The notes under the pieces: model-generated | What the model was told of the DNA's origin: nothing | Databases searched by the model: none | What the model saw: only the letters and a program-made list of their open reading frames with translations | Assembly (NCBI GenBank): GCA_041648955.1 | Contig: JBAZOD010000046.1 | Location: forward strand, 1-7,757 | Source of the DNA: JBAZOD01 sp041648955 | GTDB lineage: Bacteria > Patescibacteriota > Patescibacteriia > Patescibacteriales > JAQTRU01 | Direction of reading: 5' to 3' | Length of the DNA stretch: 7,757 bases | Part shown: one piece after another, positions 1-6,195 of the stretch | Layout of the letters: each line of letters starts with the position of its first letter | How positions within the stretch are numbered: position 1 is the stretch's first letter | Made by a program: the position numbers and the translations under genes

Positions 1-1534
1 AATCCTTGCAATAAACAGGACGGATGCCGTCTGGCTGAAAAGATATTTTTGTCGGGCGGTTGCAGCGGGAACAAATTATTTCAAATTCTTTATTTTTTGA
101 ATTTTCTTTTTTATCTTCAGACTTGGCTTTTGGGGCTTCAGTTATTATTTTTTCCACTGGCCTTTTTTCCAAAATCGTTCTTTCTGCTAATTTTCTTGCT
201 GGAGGAAAATTGTCAACTCTTTTCTGGACAATTTTTTCCTTTTCTTCTTCTCCTCCATCATTTTCGTGCCAGCGCATAATCTTATCTTCAACAACACTCT
301 TCTCTTTAGCATATCTCTCGCGCGTAACTTTTATAACCTTTTCCACATTACCGGTTTTTTCTTCTTCCGGCAAGGGCGCCAAACCGCGTGCGGAAAATGG
401 GTCAGAGGCAATACCGTTTATCATTAATTTTAGATACATTTCATATTTCGGAAGACTAACCAAATCTTCTTCCGTAAAAGTCGGCGTGAATTCTTTCACC
501 AGTTCTTCTGCATCGGTCGCGCCAACCCGAAAAACTATTAGGGTGCCGATATTTCCAAAAACTGCCGCCTTAACAACATCTCCCAGCTGCTCAATATACT
601 GATTGGCCATAATCAAGTCTAAACGGTATTTTCTCGCTTCTGACAAAATATTAGCAAAACTATCGGTAGTAAAATTCTGAAATTCATCAATATAAAGATA
701 ACAATCTCTCCGCTGGCTCTCCGGGATATCAACTCGGCTCATCGCCGCCAATTGAATCTTCGTAATCATCATTGAACCAAGCAGAGAAGAATTATCTTCG
801 CCAATTCTGCCTTTGCTCAAATTCATGATCAAAATTTTCCCATCATCCATAATCTCCCGCATATTTATGGAAGATTTAACCTGGCCGACAATATTACGGA
901 TAAGAGAGCTAGATAAAAACTGCCCGACTTTATTCTGAATAGGAGAAACAGCTTCAGACGCAAATTTGTCAGCATAGCCGGCAAATTCATTTACCCAAAA
1001 AGCTTTCACCACCGGATCTTGAATCTTGGCGATAACTTTTTTCCTGAAAACTTTGTCAGAAAGCATTCTGGTAACTCCCAAAAGAGTCGAGCCGGGATAA
1101 TCTAAAATCGCCAGAATGGCATTTCGCAATATATATTCCAAACGGGGTCCCCAGGAATCAGCCCACAATTTTTGAAAAACCCCAATCAAGCCAGAGGCAA
1201 CCAAATGTCTTAAATGGGGCTCCACCTGCTCTACAACATTAAAAGCAATCGGATAATCCATATCTGATGGATTAAAATATATAACATCATTTATTCTATT
1301 GGCCGGAATATATTCGATGATTTTTTCCGCCAAATCTCCATGCGGATCAACCACGGCTACCCCTTTCCCATTTCTAATATCTTCAACGATCATATTTTCC
1401 AAAACCGTGGACTTCCCCATGCCAGTTTTACCAATCAAATACATATGGCGGCGGCGGTCGTCTTCTTTGATGCCGAATTTTCTTCTTTCATTACGAAAAG
1501 TTGTTTCAGCAAAAACTGTTATGGATTTATCCAT
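1..1534 (-). CDS. TraD/VirD4-like conjugation-type ATPase with C-terminal zinc ribbon (C-terminus cut by window edge)
   Basis: This is a P-loop ATPase of the TraG/TraD/VirD4 coupling-protein kind (HerA/FtsK superfamily), read here for 511 codons from ATG at 1534 with no stop before the left edge. Seen: Walker A GKTGMGKS at residues 35-42, the strand AVVDPHGD at about 60-67, and Walker B LYIDEF at about 280-285 with the DE pair. From about residue 390 to 480 a charged linker rich in Lys and Glu follows, and then a zinc-ribbon start with Cys488, Cys491 and Cys509; the fourth cysteine would lie just beyond the window. No membrane helix precedes the Walker A, unlike classical VirD4, so it may rely on a membrane partner, possibly the 104-residue protein 51 bp upstream. 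Family members couple ATP hydrolysis to DNA or protein movement at the membrane; what this one moves is unknown. No clear Shine-Dalgarno precedes the ATG, but MDKSITVFAETTFRN is a natural start directly before the core. Confidence 0.88.
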   Translation of the reverse strand, partial: MDKSITVFAETTFRNERRKFGIKEDDRRRHMYLIGKTGMGKSTVLENMIVEDIRNGKGVAVVDPHGDLAEKIIEYIPANRINDVIYFNPSDMDYPIAFNVVEQVEPHLRHLVASGLIGVFQKLWADSWGPRLEYILRNAILAILDYPGSTLLGVTRMLSDKVFRKKVIAKIQDPVVKAFWVNEFAGYADKFASEAVSPIQNKVGQFLSSSLIRNIVGQVKSSINMREIMDDGKILIMNLSKGRIGEDNSSLLGSMMITKIQLAAMSRVDIPESQRRDCYLYIDEFQNFTTDSFANILSEARKYRLDLIMANQYIEQLGDVVKAAVFGNIGTLIVFRVGATDAEELVKEFTPTFTEEDLVSLPKYEMYLKLMINGIASDPFSARGLAPLPEEEKTGNVEKVIKVTRERYAKEKSVVEDKIMRWHENDGGEEEKEKIVQKRVDNFPPARKLAERTILEKRPVEKIITEAPKAKSEDKKENSKNKEFEIICSRCNRPTKISFQPDGIRPVYCKD

Positions 1535-1585
1535 ATTCTTAAATTTAAAAAAAGTTTAAAATTAGCGAATATAATCAGTTTTATG

Positions 1586-1900
1586 TTAGCGCAAATATTT
1601 TTGCAATTCCACCGGAACCGTCCCGCCACTTCCTTTTAAGAGATTTTCTAAAGGGTTGCCAGTTCCCAAATTCAAACCCTCTCCCCCTCCTAAAAGACTT
1701 TGATATTGTTGAAAAATATCCTTTAGTAAAGGCGGTAAATATATAATACCAATAACAATAGGAACAACGATAATTAAAATTTTCAAAAAACTAAAAACAT
1801 TCTGCCAAAACATATAGCTTTTTATGCTTTTTACCATTTTGTGAACGTCTTCTGTCAACTCCAAATTTTTCTCCAGTAATTTTTTTATTTCTTCATCCAT
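1586..1900 (-). CDS. Small single-pass membrane protein, unknown function
   Basis: The 104-residue protein has a charged, helix-prone N-terminus (residues 1-30, MDEEIKKLLEKNLELTE), one strongly hydrophobic segment at about 38-56 (LKILIIVVPIVIGIIYL) and a Gly-rich tail (GGGEG, GTGNP, GSGG at about 71-93). No signal peptidase site is evident, so the helix is probably a membrane anchor, and the short coil-like N-terminus could be a contact surface. I cannot assign a domain family. It sits 33 bp after nrdG and 51 bp before the TraD-like ATPase on the same strand, so co-transcription is likely. The soluble-looking ATPase next to it lacks its own membrane helices, which makes an anchor role attractive, but this is inference. 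There is no Shine-Dalgarno upstream of the ATG; the preceding bases are almost all A and T. Confidence 0.75.
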   Translation of the reverse strand: MDEEIKKLLEKNLELTEDVHKMVKSIKSYMFWQNVFSFLKILIIVVPIVIGIIYLPPLLKDIFQQYQSLLGGGEGLNLGTGNPLENLLKGSGGTVPVELQKYLR

Positions 1901-1933
1901 ATTTTTTATATTAAAAATTACAAATTCTTAACT

Positions 1934-2698
1934 TTATCTTGTCTCGCATCTTCCCACATATTTCTTCCCGATTTTTGCCATCTCTTCCATTTCTTTATCC
2001 ATAAACGCGGGCTGACCCTGAAAATTTTTATCAACCAAACTCGCTTCTGATTGAAATTTTTGCAAAAACCATTTTTCTGCTCCTCTTATTTCTTTTCCCA
2101 TTTTTTCAATATCTTCCTTTTTCAACAACCCGGGAGCAATTGTGGTCCTAAATTCATAAGGCAAATTACTTTCTTTTATTATTTTAACACTTTTCTCAAT
2201 TTTTTTAAAGTCCACCTTTACGCCAGTAACTTTTTCATATTTTTCTTTTGGCGCTTTTAAATCCATGGCTATATAATCAATTAAATGTTTTTTTATTAAT
2301 TTCTCTATCATCGCCGGGTTAGTGCCATTAGTATCTAATTTTATGAAATAGCCAAGATTTTTTATTTTTTTTATAAACTCAGGCAGATCCTGATGAATAG
2401 TCGGCTCGCCGCCGGTGATAACTACGCCTTCAACTTTTCCTTGCCTACTTTCCAAAAAATCAAAAAGACCATCCTCTTCTATCGACTCCTGGGGCGAATA
2501 GCTAAGAGGATGATCCTTTTTTTCTCCTGCCGTTTGGGCGGAAGTTATATTTAACTTGCCGACCCTCTTTTCGGGCCAGACAAGCATGGGGTTATAGCAG
2601 AAATGACAGCGAAAATTGCAACCCTTGGTAAAAATAATGGCGGACACGATCCCTGGATAATCTAGCAAACTAAATTTTTGCAAACCGCCTATTATCAT
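1934..2698 (-). CDS. nrdG: Anaerobic ribonucleotide reductase-activating protein (radical SAM)
   Basis: NrdG-type activase, 254 residues. It uses S-adenosylmethionine and a 4Fe-4S cluster to abstract hydrogen from the glycine of its partner reductase, switching NrdD on. Seen: the radical SAM triad C27-x3-C31-x2-C34 (GCNFRCHFCYNP), the SAM-contact motif GGEPT at 96-100, KLDTNGT at about 120-126 and AMDLKAP at about 144-150. The opening GGLQKFSLLDYPG is typical of this activase family, whose members include anaerobic NrdG-like enzymes longer than the short E. coli form. A poorly conserved-looking insert lies at about residues 50-75 (SAQTAGEKKDHPLS). The gene lies 56 bp after the separate glycyl-radical domain ORF and in the same direction as nrdR and nrdD, which fixes its likely substrate. 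The ATG is preceded by CCC and AT-rich sequence without a Shine-Dalgarno. A pyruvate formate-lyase activase is the alternative, but no such lyase is present here. Confidence 0.93.
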   Translation of the reverse strand: MIIGGLQKFSLLDYPGIVSAIIFTKGCNFRCHFCYNPMLVWPEKRVGKLNITSAQTAGEKKDHPLSYSPQESIEEDGLFDFLESRQGKVEGVVITGGEPTIHQDLPEFIKKIKNLGYFIKLDTNGTNPAMIEKLIKKHLIDYIAMDLKAPKEKYEKVTGVKVDFKKIEKSVKIIKESNLPYEFRTTIAPGLLKKEDIEKMGKEIRGAEKWFLQKFQSEASLVDKNFQGQPAFMDKEMEEMAKIGKKYVGRCETR

Positions 2699-2754
2699 GG
2701 GATTTAAATAATTGAGATAAAAATAATAAAAAATTATTTATCCCAAAATCTTAC

Positions 2755-2937
2755 TTATGCTCTTACTTTAAAAGTCTTCCGATTGGAAAATTCTTCCTGT
2801 TTACCGTCGTTCCATTGTTTAACCGGCCGCAAATAACCGCAAACTCGGCTATAAACTTCGCATTCTTGTCTTTTTGCTTTGATTGGTGACATAATTTTGA
2901 TCACGAGAAGTGAAATTAATAAATGGATACCACCCAA
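2755..2937 (-). CDS. Detached NrdD glycyl-radical domain (C-terminal part of split class III reductase)
   Basis: An ORF of at most 60 codons carries what is normally the last ~40 residues of NrdD. Seen: CEVYSRVCGYLRPVKQWN at residues 26-43, with Gly34 as the expected radical glycine, followed by a GKQEEF..RKTF ending typical of NrdD C-termini. The preceding ORF, nrdD, lacks exactly this segment. Co-assembly of the two chains into one active enzyme is inference. The start is uncertain. The TTG at 2937 follows directly on a TAA and would add a hydrophobic leader (GGIHLLISLLVIKI), while the ATG at 2892 gives a clean 45-residue domain beginning MSPIKAKRQ. A good Shine-Dalgarno, CAGGAGG at 2954-2960, lies 16 bases before the TTG, which is too far for a comfortable fit with either start. 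A frameshifted nrdD is unlikely, because nrdD has an ordinary stop and about 50 AT-rich bases separate the two ORFs. Confidence 0.85.
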   Translation of the reverse strand: MGGIHLLISLLVIKIMSPIKAKRQECEVYSRVCGYLRPVKQWNDGKQEEFSNRKTFKVRA

Positions 2938-2953
2938 TTATTAATGCCTAATT

Positions 2954-2960
2954 CCTCCTG
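2954..2960 (-). promoter_or_regulatory. Shine-Dalgarno-like CAGGAGG between nrdD and the glycyl-radical ORF
   Basis: On the minus strand CAGGAGG lies in the gap after the nrdD stop, so translation restarts here rather than reading through. It is notable because nrdR, nrdD, nrdG and the 104-residue gene show no such site. The nearest in-frame start for the glycyl-radical ORF is TTG, 16 bases away; no ATG or GTG lies at the usual 5-9 base distance. A non-canonical start or a structured leader is possible. Confidence 0.55.
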
Positions 2961-2990
2961 TTTTTATTTTTATATTTTAATAAATAAATC

Positions 2991-5129
2991 TTAAGACAAC
3001 GCTTCTATAATATTATTATCCATAATTTCTTGGTTTTGTGCGGGAGTAGCAGCCACAAAAGCATTTTCCGTTTTTTCCTCAACTCCCTCTTCGGTCTTCT
3101 CTTCAGAATAACCAATTTCTTCGTCGCATTTAGGACAATAATGATATTCGCCGGCAATATATCCATGCTTCGGACAGATAGAAAAAGTAGGGGTAATTGT
3201 AAAATACGGCAAACGATAATTGTGGGCAATTGTTTTTACTAATTTTTTAACAGCTTCAGCCGAAGGTAAAGCTTCCCCGATAAAAGAATGGAGAACGGTG
3301 CCGCCGGTATATTTAATCTGAATATCATCCTGTAAATCCAAAGCTTCAAATAAATCATCAGTATGGCCTACTGGCAATTGAGAAGAATTAGTATAAAAGG
3401 GCGGAGCATTTCTGGTATTAACCGCCTCTTCATTAGCAACAATAATGTCTGGATATTTATCTTTATCAATGCGGGAAAGCCTTCTTGATGTTCCTTCCGC
3501 GGGCGTGGCTTCTAAATTATAAAGGTGATTGGTTTTATTTTGAAAATCCATCATTTTTTCCCTCATATAATCCAAAACCTCCAAAGCGAATTCTTTTCCG
3601 GCTTGAGTGGTGATGCTTGCTTTTATTGGAGAAAAATTCAACAAAGCTTCGTTCATGCCAATAATCCCAATAGTGGAAAAATGATTATTCCAATAACCAT
3701 TAAACCGCTCTTTCACACCGGCTAGATAATGCTTGGCGTAAGGATAAAGACCGCCATCTGTTAATTTTTCCAAAACATCTCTCTTGGTTTCAAGGCTATC
3801 TTGAGCAGTATTCATTAGAGCTTCCAAGCGAGCAAAAAAATCGCTCTTAGTTTTTGATAAATAACCGATGCGGGGAAGATTGATGGTCACAACGCCGACG
3901 CTGCCGGTGAGAGGATTGGCTCCGAATAATCCGCCGCCTCTTTTTCTTAATTCACGATTATCAAGACGCAATCGGCAACACATGCTTCTGGCGTCTTCCG
4001 GCTTCATATCCGAATTAATGAAATTAGAAAAATAAGGAATACCATATTTCGCCGTCATTTCGAAAATTTTATTAGCCACTGCCGAATCCCAAGGAAATTC
4101 GCTGGTGATATTGTAAGTAGGAATTGGAAAAGTAAAAACTCGCCCCTTGGCATCGCCTTCCATCATTAATTCAGCAAAAGCGATATTAAACATATCCATT
4201 TCTTCTTGAAAATCTTTATATTTTTCCGGCTGAACTTTACCGCCAATAATAACATTCTCTTCGGCCGTAATCTTATTGGGAGTCAAATCCATAGTAATAT
4301 TGGTAAAAGGAGTCTGAAAACCAACGCGAGTCGGAACATTAATGTTAAAAAGAAATTCCTGTAAACATTGTTTTACTTCCTGGTAATTCAATTTGTCATA
4401 TCGAATAAAAGGAGACAAATAAGTATCAAAACTGGAAAAAGCTTCGGCGCCAGCCACCTCGCCTTGCAAAGTATAAAAAAAGTTTATAACTTGCCCCAAG
4501 GCGGTGCGAAAATGCTTAGCTGGCCTTGATTCAACTTTTCCGCTCACTCCCCTGAAACCTTGGATTAAAAGATCTTTCAAATCCCAGCCAGCGCAATAAG
4601 GAGCGAGGAGCTGTAAATCATGAATATGAAAATCGCCGTTCTTGTGGGCTTCTCTAATATTAGTAGTATAAACCTTGTTAAGCCAATAATTGGAAGATAT
4701 GGCAGAAGCTAAATGGTTGTTCAGCCCCTGCAAACTATAGCCCATGTTAGAATTTTCCTTCACTCGCCAATCTGCTTGCTTGATATATTCCTCCATCAAT
4801 TCATTGGAATTTATCATGGAAGATTTCAAATCTCTCAACCTAGCTCTTTGGTCGCGATAAAGAATATAGGCTTTAGCAATTTTAATGCAACGATTTTTTA
4901 TCAAAACCTCTTCTACTATATCCTGAATTTCCTCCACAGCCGGAATGCTGCGAAAATGAAATTTATCTTTTACAGTTTGAATAACTTCATCGCTAAGGCG
5001 ATGCGCCAATTCTTCATCCAAAACACCGACTGATTCAGATGCTTTAATTATAGCGCTTGTGATTTTTTCTTGATTAAAATCAACAATTTCGCCTGACCTC
5101 TTTATAATTTGAGTGATGGTTTCTTGCAT
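2991..5129 (-). CDS. nrdD: Anaerobic (class III) ribonucleoside-triphosphate reductase, large part, lacking the glycyl-radical segment
   Basis: This is the catalytic chain of the oxygen-sensitive reductase that makes deoxyribonucleotides from ribonucleoside triphosphates. The 712 residues contain, in order: an ATP-cone at about 3-95 (RSGEIVDFNQEKI), the allosteric dNTP/ATP switch; the ten-stranded barrel with Cys179 (LLAPYCAGWDL), the likely thiyl cysteine region; MCCRLRLD at 383-390 with the second active-site cysteine; RKRGGGLFGANPLTGSVGVV at about 395-414; ATPAEGTSRR at 541-550; KYTGGT at 606-611; and a zinc site Cys652, His655, Cys665, Cys668. After the zinc site, where the family normally continues into the radical glycine, the chain runs into a Glu/Lys-rich tail (about 675-712) and stops. 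The missing part is encoded by the next ORF, 53 bp on. The gene starts 20 bp after nrdR and shares its promoter. The ATG is preceded by CCCC and no Shine-Dalgarno. Confidence 0.95.
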   Translation of the reverse strand: MQETITQIIKRSGEIVDFNQEKITSAIIKASESVGVLDEELAHRLSDEVIQTVKDKFHFRSIPAVEEIQDIVEEVLIKNRCIKIAKAYILYRDQRARLRDLKSSMINSNELMEEYIKQADWRVKENSNMGYSLQGLNNHLASAISSNYWLNKVYTTNIREAHKNGDFHIHDLQLLAPYCAGWDLKDLLIQGFRGVSGKVESRPAKHFRTALGQVINFFYTLQGEVAGAEAFSSFDTYLSPFIRYDKLNYQEVKQCLQEFLFNINVPTRVGFQTPFTNITMDLTPNKITAEENVIIGGKVQPEKYKDFQEEMDMFNIAFAELMMEGDAKGRVFTFPIPTYNITSEFPWDSAVANKIFEMTAKYGIPYFSNFINSDMKPEDARSMCCRLRLDNRELRKRGGGLFGANPLTGSVGVVTINLPRIGYLSKTKSDFFARLEALMNTAQDSLETKRDVLEKLTDGGLYPYAKHYLAGVKERFNGYWNNHFSTIGIIGMNEALLNFSPIKASITTQAGKEFALEVLDYMREKMMDFQNKTNHLYNLEATPAEGTSRRLSRIDKDKYPDIIVANEEAVNTRNAPPFYTNSSQLPVGHTDDLFEALDLQDDIQIKYTGGTVLHSFIGEALPSAEAVKKLVKTIAHNYRLPYFTITPTFSICPKHGYIAGEYHYCPKCDEEIGYSEEKTEEGVEEKTENAFVAATPAQNQEIMDNNIIEALS

Positions 5130-5149
5130 GGGGAAATTATATAAGTTTA

Positions 5150-5629
5150 TTATTTTTGTTCGCCTTTTTTCTTCTTCTTGCTGTCTAAAAGCTTATTTAA
5201 TTCTTTCCGGAAAGTTTGAGCGTCCTTAAAAGATTCATAAACGGAAGCGAAACGGATATAAGCGACCTGGTCAACTTTTTTCAAATGCCTCATTATAATT
5301 TGGCCAACTTGAGAAGTAGTAATCTCGCTCTTCCGCAAAACCTGAATATCGCGTTCAATAGAATGAATAAGTTTTTTAAATCGATCATCAGTGATGGACC
5401 TTTTTTCTAAAGCCTTCTTTAGACCCTTCACCACCTTTTCCCGATCATAGGTTTCCTTTCGGCCGTCGCGCTTAACAACCATCAAATCCAGAATCTCCAT
5501 TTCTTCATAAGTAGAAAAACGAAATCCGCATTTTAAACACTCTCGCCGACGCCTAATAGACAGGCCGTCAGTCGCCGCTCTAGAGTCAATCACTTTTGTG
5601 TCTAAATAATAGCAAACTGGGCACTTCAT
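5150..5629 (-). CDS. nrdR: NrdR transcriptional repressor of ribonucleotide reductase genes
   Basis: NrdR is a zinc-ribbon plus ATP-cone repressor that binds paired NrdR boxes in reductase promoters when loaded with the appropriate nucleotides. From the ATG at 5629 it has 159 residues, the usual family length. Seen: zinc-ribbon cysteines C3, C6, C31 and C34 (MKCPVC and CLKCGFRFST), the DNA-binding arginines SIRRRRECLKCG at 24-35, and an ATP-cone at about 48-137 (VVKRDGRKETYDREKV ... VAYIRFASVYESF). It ends in a Lys-rich tail. The frame stays open upstream to a TTG at 5722, but that would add 31 residues before the invariant MKCP start, so I reject it. The gene is first in the nrd cluster, 20 bp before nrdD, and two box-like sequences lie in its promoter, which suggests self-repression. 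The mRNA leader would be about 170 bases. Confidence 0.95.
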   Translation of the reverse strand: MKCPVCYYLDTKVIDSRAATDGLSIRRRRECLKCGFRFSTYEEMEILDLMVVKRDGRKETYDREKVVKGLKKALEKRSITDDRFKKLIHSIERDIQVLRKSEITTSQVGQIIMRHLKKVDQVAYIRFASVYESFKDAQTFRKELNKLLDSKKKKKGEQK

Positions 5630-5754
5630 AATAAAGTAAAATAATATTTTTTCTACTTTGATTTTGGGCAAACAAAAAACACCCATTTTTTTGATTTTCC
5701 CTGTTTTTCGTATCCCTTTCAAGGTTCAATAGGTGTCTTTAGAGAAAAGGTATT

Positions 5755-5770
5755 TGCCTACATATAGTGC
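5755..5770. promoter_or_regulatory. NrdR box-like operator 1 (proximal to nrdR)
   Basis: TGCCTACATATAGTGC matches the known NrdR box pattern (approximately ACACTATATATAGTGT) at 11 of 16 positions, with the conserved C, ATAT core and GTG in place. It shares CTACATATwGT with the second box, whose equivalent base is 33 bp away. Placement is downstream of the expected transcription start. Confidence 0.7.
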
Positions 5771-5787
5771 TTACTTCCGATACCTAA

Positions 5788-5803
5788 CCACTACATATTG
5801 TAT
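5788..5803. promoter_or_regulatory. NrdR box-like operator 2 (at the transcription start)
   Basis: CCACTACATATTGTAT repeats the CTACATATwGT core of the first box. The 33 bp spacing is close to three helical turns, and established NrdR sites come as pairs about 31-32 bp apart. The box starts roughly where transcription from the promoter at 5810-5838 should begin, so a bound repressor would block polymerase. Confidence 0.72.
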
Positions 5804-5809
5804 ATTTAT

Positions 5810-5838
5810 ATTATATACCCGCTAAAACGCCTTGTCAA
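5810..5838 (-). promoter_or_regulatory. Consensus sigma-70-type promoter of the nrdR-nrdD cluster
   Basis: On the minus strand a perfect TTGACA (5833-5838) and a perfect TATAAT (5810-5815) are separated by exactly 17 bp, giving an expected start near 5803. Such a full consensus suggests a strong promoter that depends on repression for control, in keeping with the NrdR boxes just after it. Confidence 0.85.
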
Positions 5839-5925
5839 GCCCGAGCCAATTAGCTAACTTTAGTTTATTTTTATTAAACAATGGTTCTTTTCTTTTTTAA
5901 ACTGAAAAATATTTTAAAAGCCGGC

Positions 5926-5934
5926 TGTGGATAA
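5926..5934 (-). promoter_or_regulatory. Single perfect DnaA box (TTATCCACA)
   Basis: TTATCCACA reads on the minus strand about 90 bp upstream of the nrd promoter. The sequence equals the classical high-affinity DnaA box. In E. coli DnaA is known to influence nrdAB expression, so a control role is possible, but one 9-mer can occur by chance. No cluster of further boxes is visible nearby, so I do not call an origin. Confidence 0.35.
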
Positions 5935-5997
5935 GTGGAAAAGTGACAATTTTTTAAAAAAATTATAACTCCTATCCCCCTACAGCAAAACCTCGGA

Positions 5998-6021
5998 ATG
6001 GCTTTAGAAATAAAAAGCCAT
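5998..6021. repeat. 8-bp inverted repeat just upstream of the 59-residue gene's promoter
   Basis: ATGGCTTT at 5998-6005 is matched by its exact reverse complement AAAGCCAT at 6014-6021, with an 8-base loop. It ends one base before a TTGACA hexamer at 6023. Neither strand has a T-run after the stem, so it is more likely an operator or chance hairpin than a terminator. Confidence 0.4.
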
Positions 6022-6022
6022 C

Positions 6023-6051
6023 TTGACAAATTTAACAAAATGAGATAAAAA
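6023..6051 (+). promoter_or_regulatory. Possible promoter of the 59-residue membrane protein gene
   Basis: A perfect TTGACA at 6023-6028 is followed after 17 bp by TAAAAA (4 of 6 matches to TATAAT). Transcription would start near 6058 and give a leader of about 138 bases. A perfect TATAAT at 6151-6156, closer to the gene, is an alternative -10 but lacks a recognisable -35 at the right distance. Confidence 0.4.
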
Positions 6052-6057
6052 ATAATC

Positions 6058-6195
6058 AGATACTTCTGCTTTTCCTAAAAAAGGAGGCTCAAATTAATGA
6101 AACTGTTAGAAAAATTTTAATGGCAGTCCTACTCCGGCAGTAGATTTTTCTATAATACTGAGTAGGCGTTTACAATTCTACAAGGAGGATGAAAG
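6058..6195 (+). promoter_or_regulatory. Structured leader with a mini-ORF and alternative stems
   Basis: If transcription starts near 6058, the leader carries AAGGAGG at 6081-6087, then after 9 bases a seven-codon frame (MKLLEKF, 6097-6120, stop TAA). CTACT at 6129-6133 can pair with AGTAG at 6139-6143, followed by ATTTTTC. The overlapping CCTACTC at 6128-6134 can instead pair with GAGTAGG at 6160-6166. The two pairings exclude each other, as in attenuators. GGCAGT also repeats at 6122 and 6136. These matches are seen in sequence; a regulatory role is inference, and no known riboswitch class was recognised. Confidence 0.35.

Noticed and set aside
60..602. Plus-strand frames opposite the TraD-like ATPase, nrdG, nrdD and nrdR.
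   Set aside because: They are antisense shadows of well-supported minus-strand genes, Ser/Phe-rich and without ribosome sites or domains.
2716..2742. AT-only hairpin between the glycyl-radical ORF and nrdG (7-bp stem AAATAAT/ATTATTT).
   Set aside because: With no G or C in the core stem and no T-run, it is weak and expected by chance in such AT-rich sequence.
2938..2990. An intein, intron or simple frameshift explaining the split nrdD.
   Set aside because: Only 53 bases separate the nrdD stop from the next frame, too short for an intron or intein, and they contain a stop-rich AT sequence with a Shine-Dalgarno. A remnant of an older event cannot be excluded.
5630..5722. A 31-residue N-terminal extension of NrdR from a TTG at 5722.
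   Set aside because: The NrdR family begins at the zinc-ribbon MKCPxC, which is at 5629. The extension has a TTG start, no ribosome site and no family resemblance.
5840..6060. A replication origin around the DnaA box and AT-rich stretch.
   Set aside because: Only one box is visible and dnaA, dnaN or similar genes are absent from the window.
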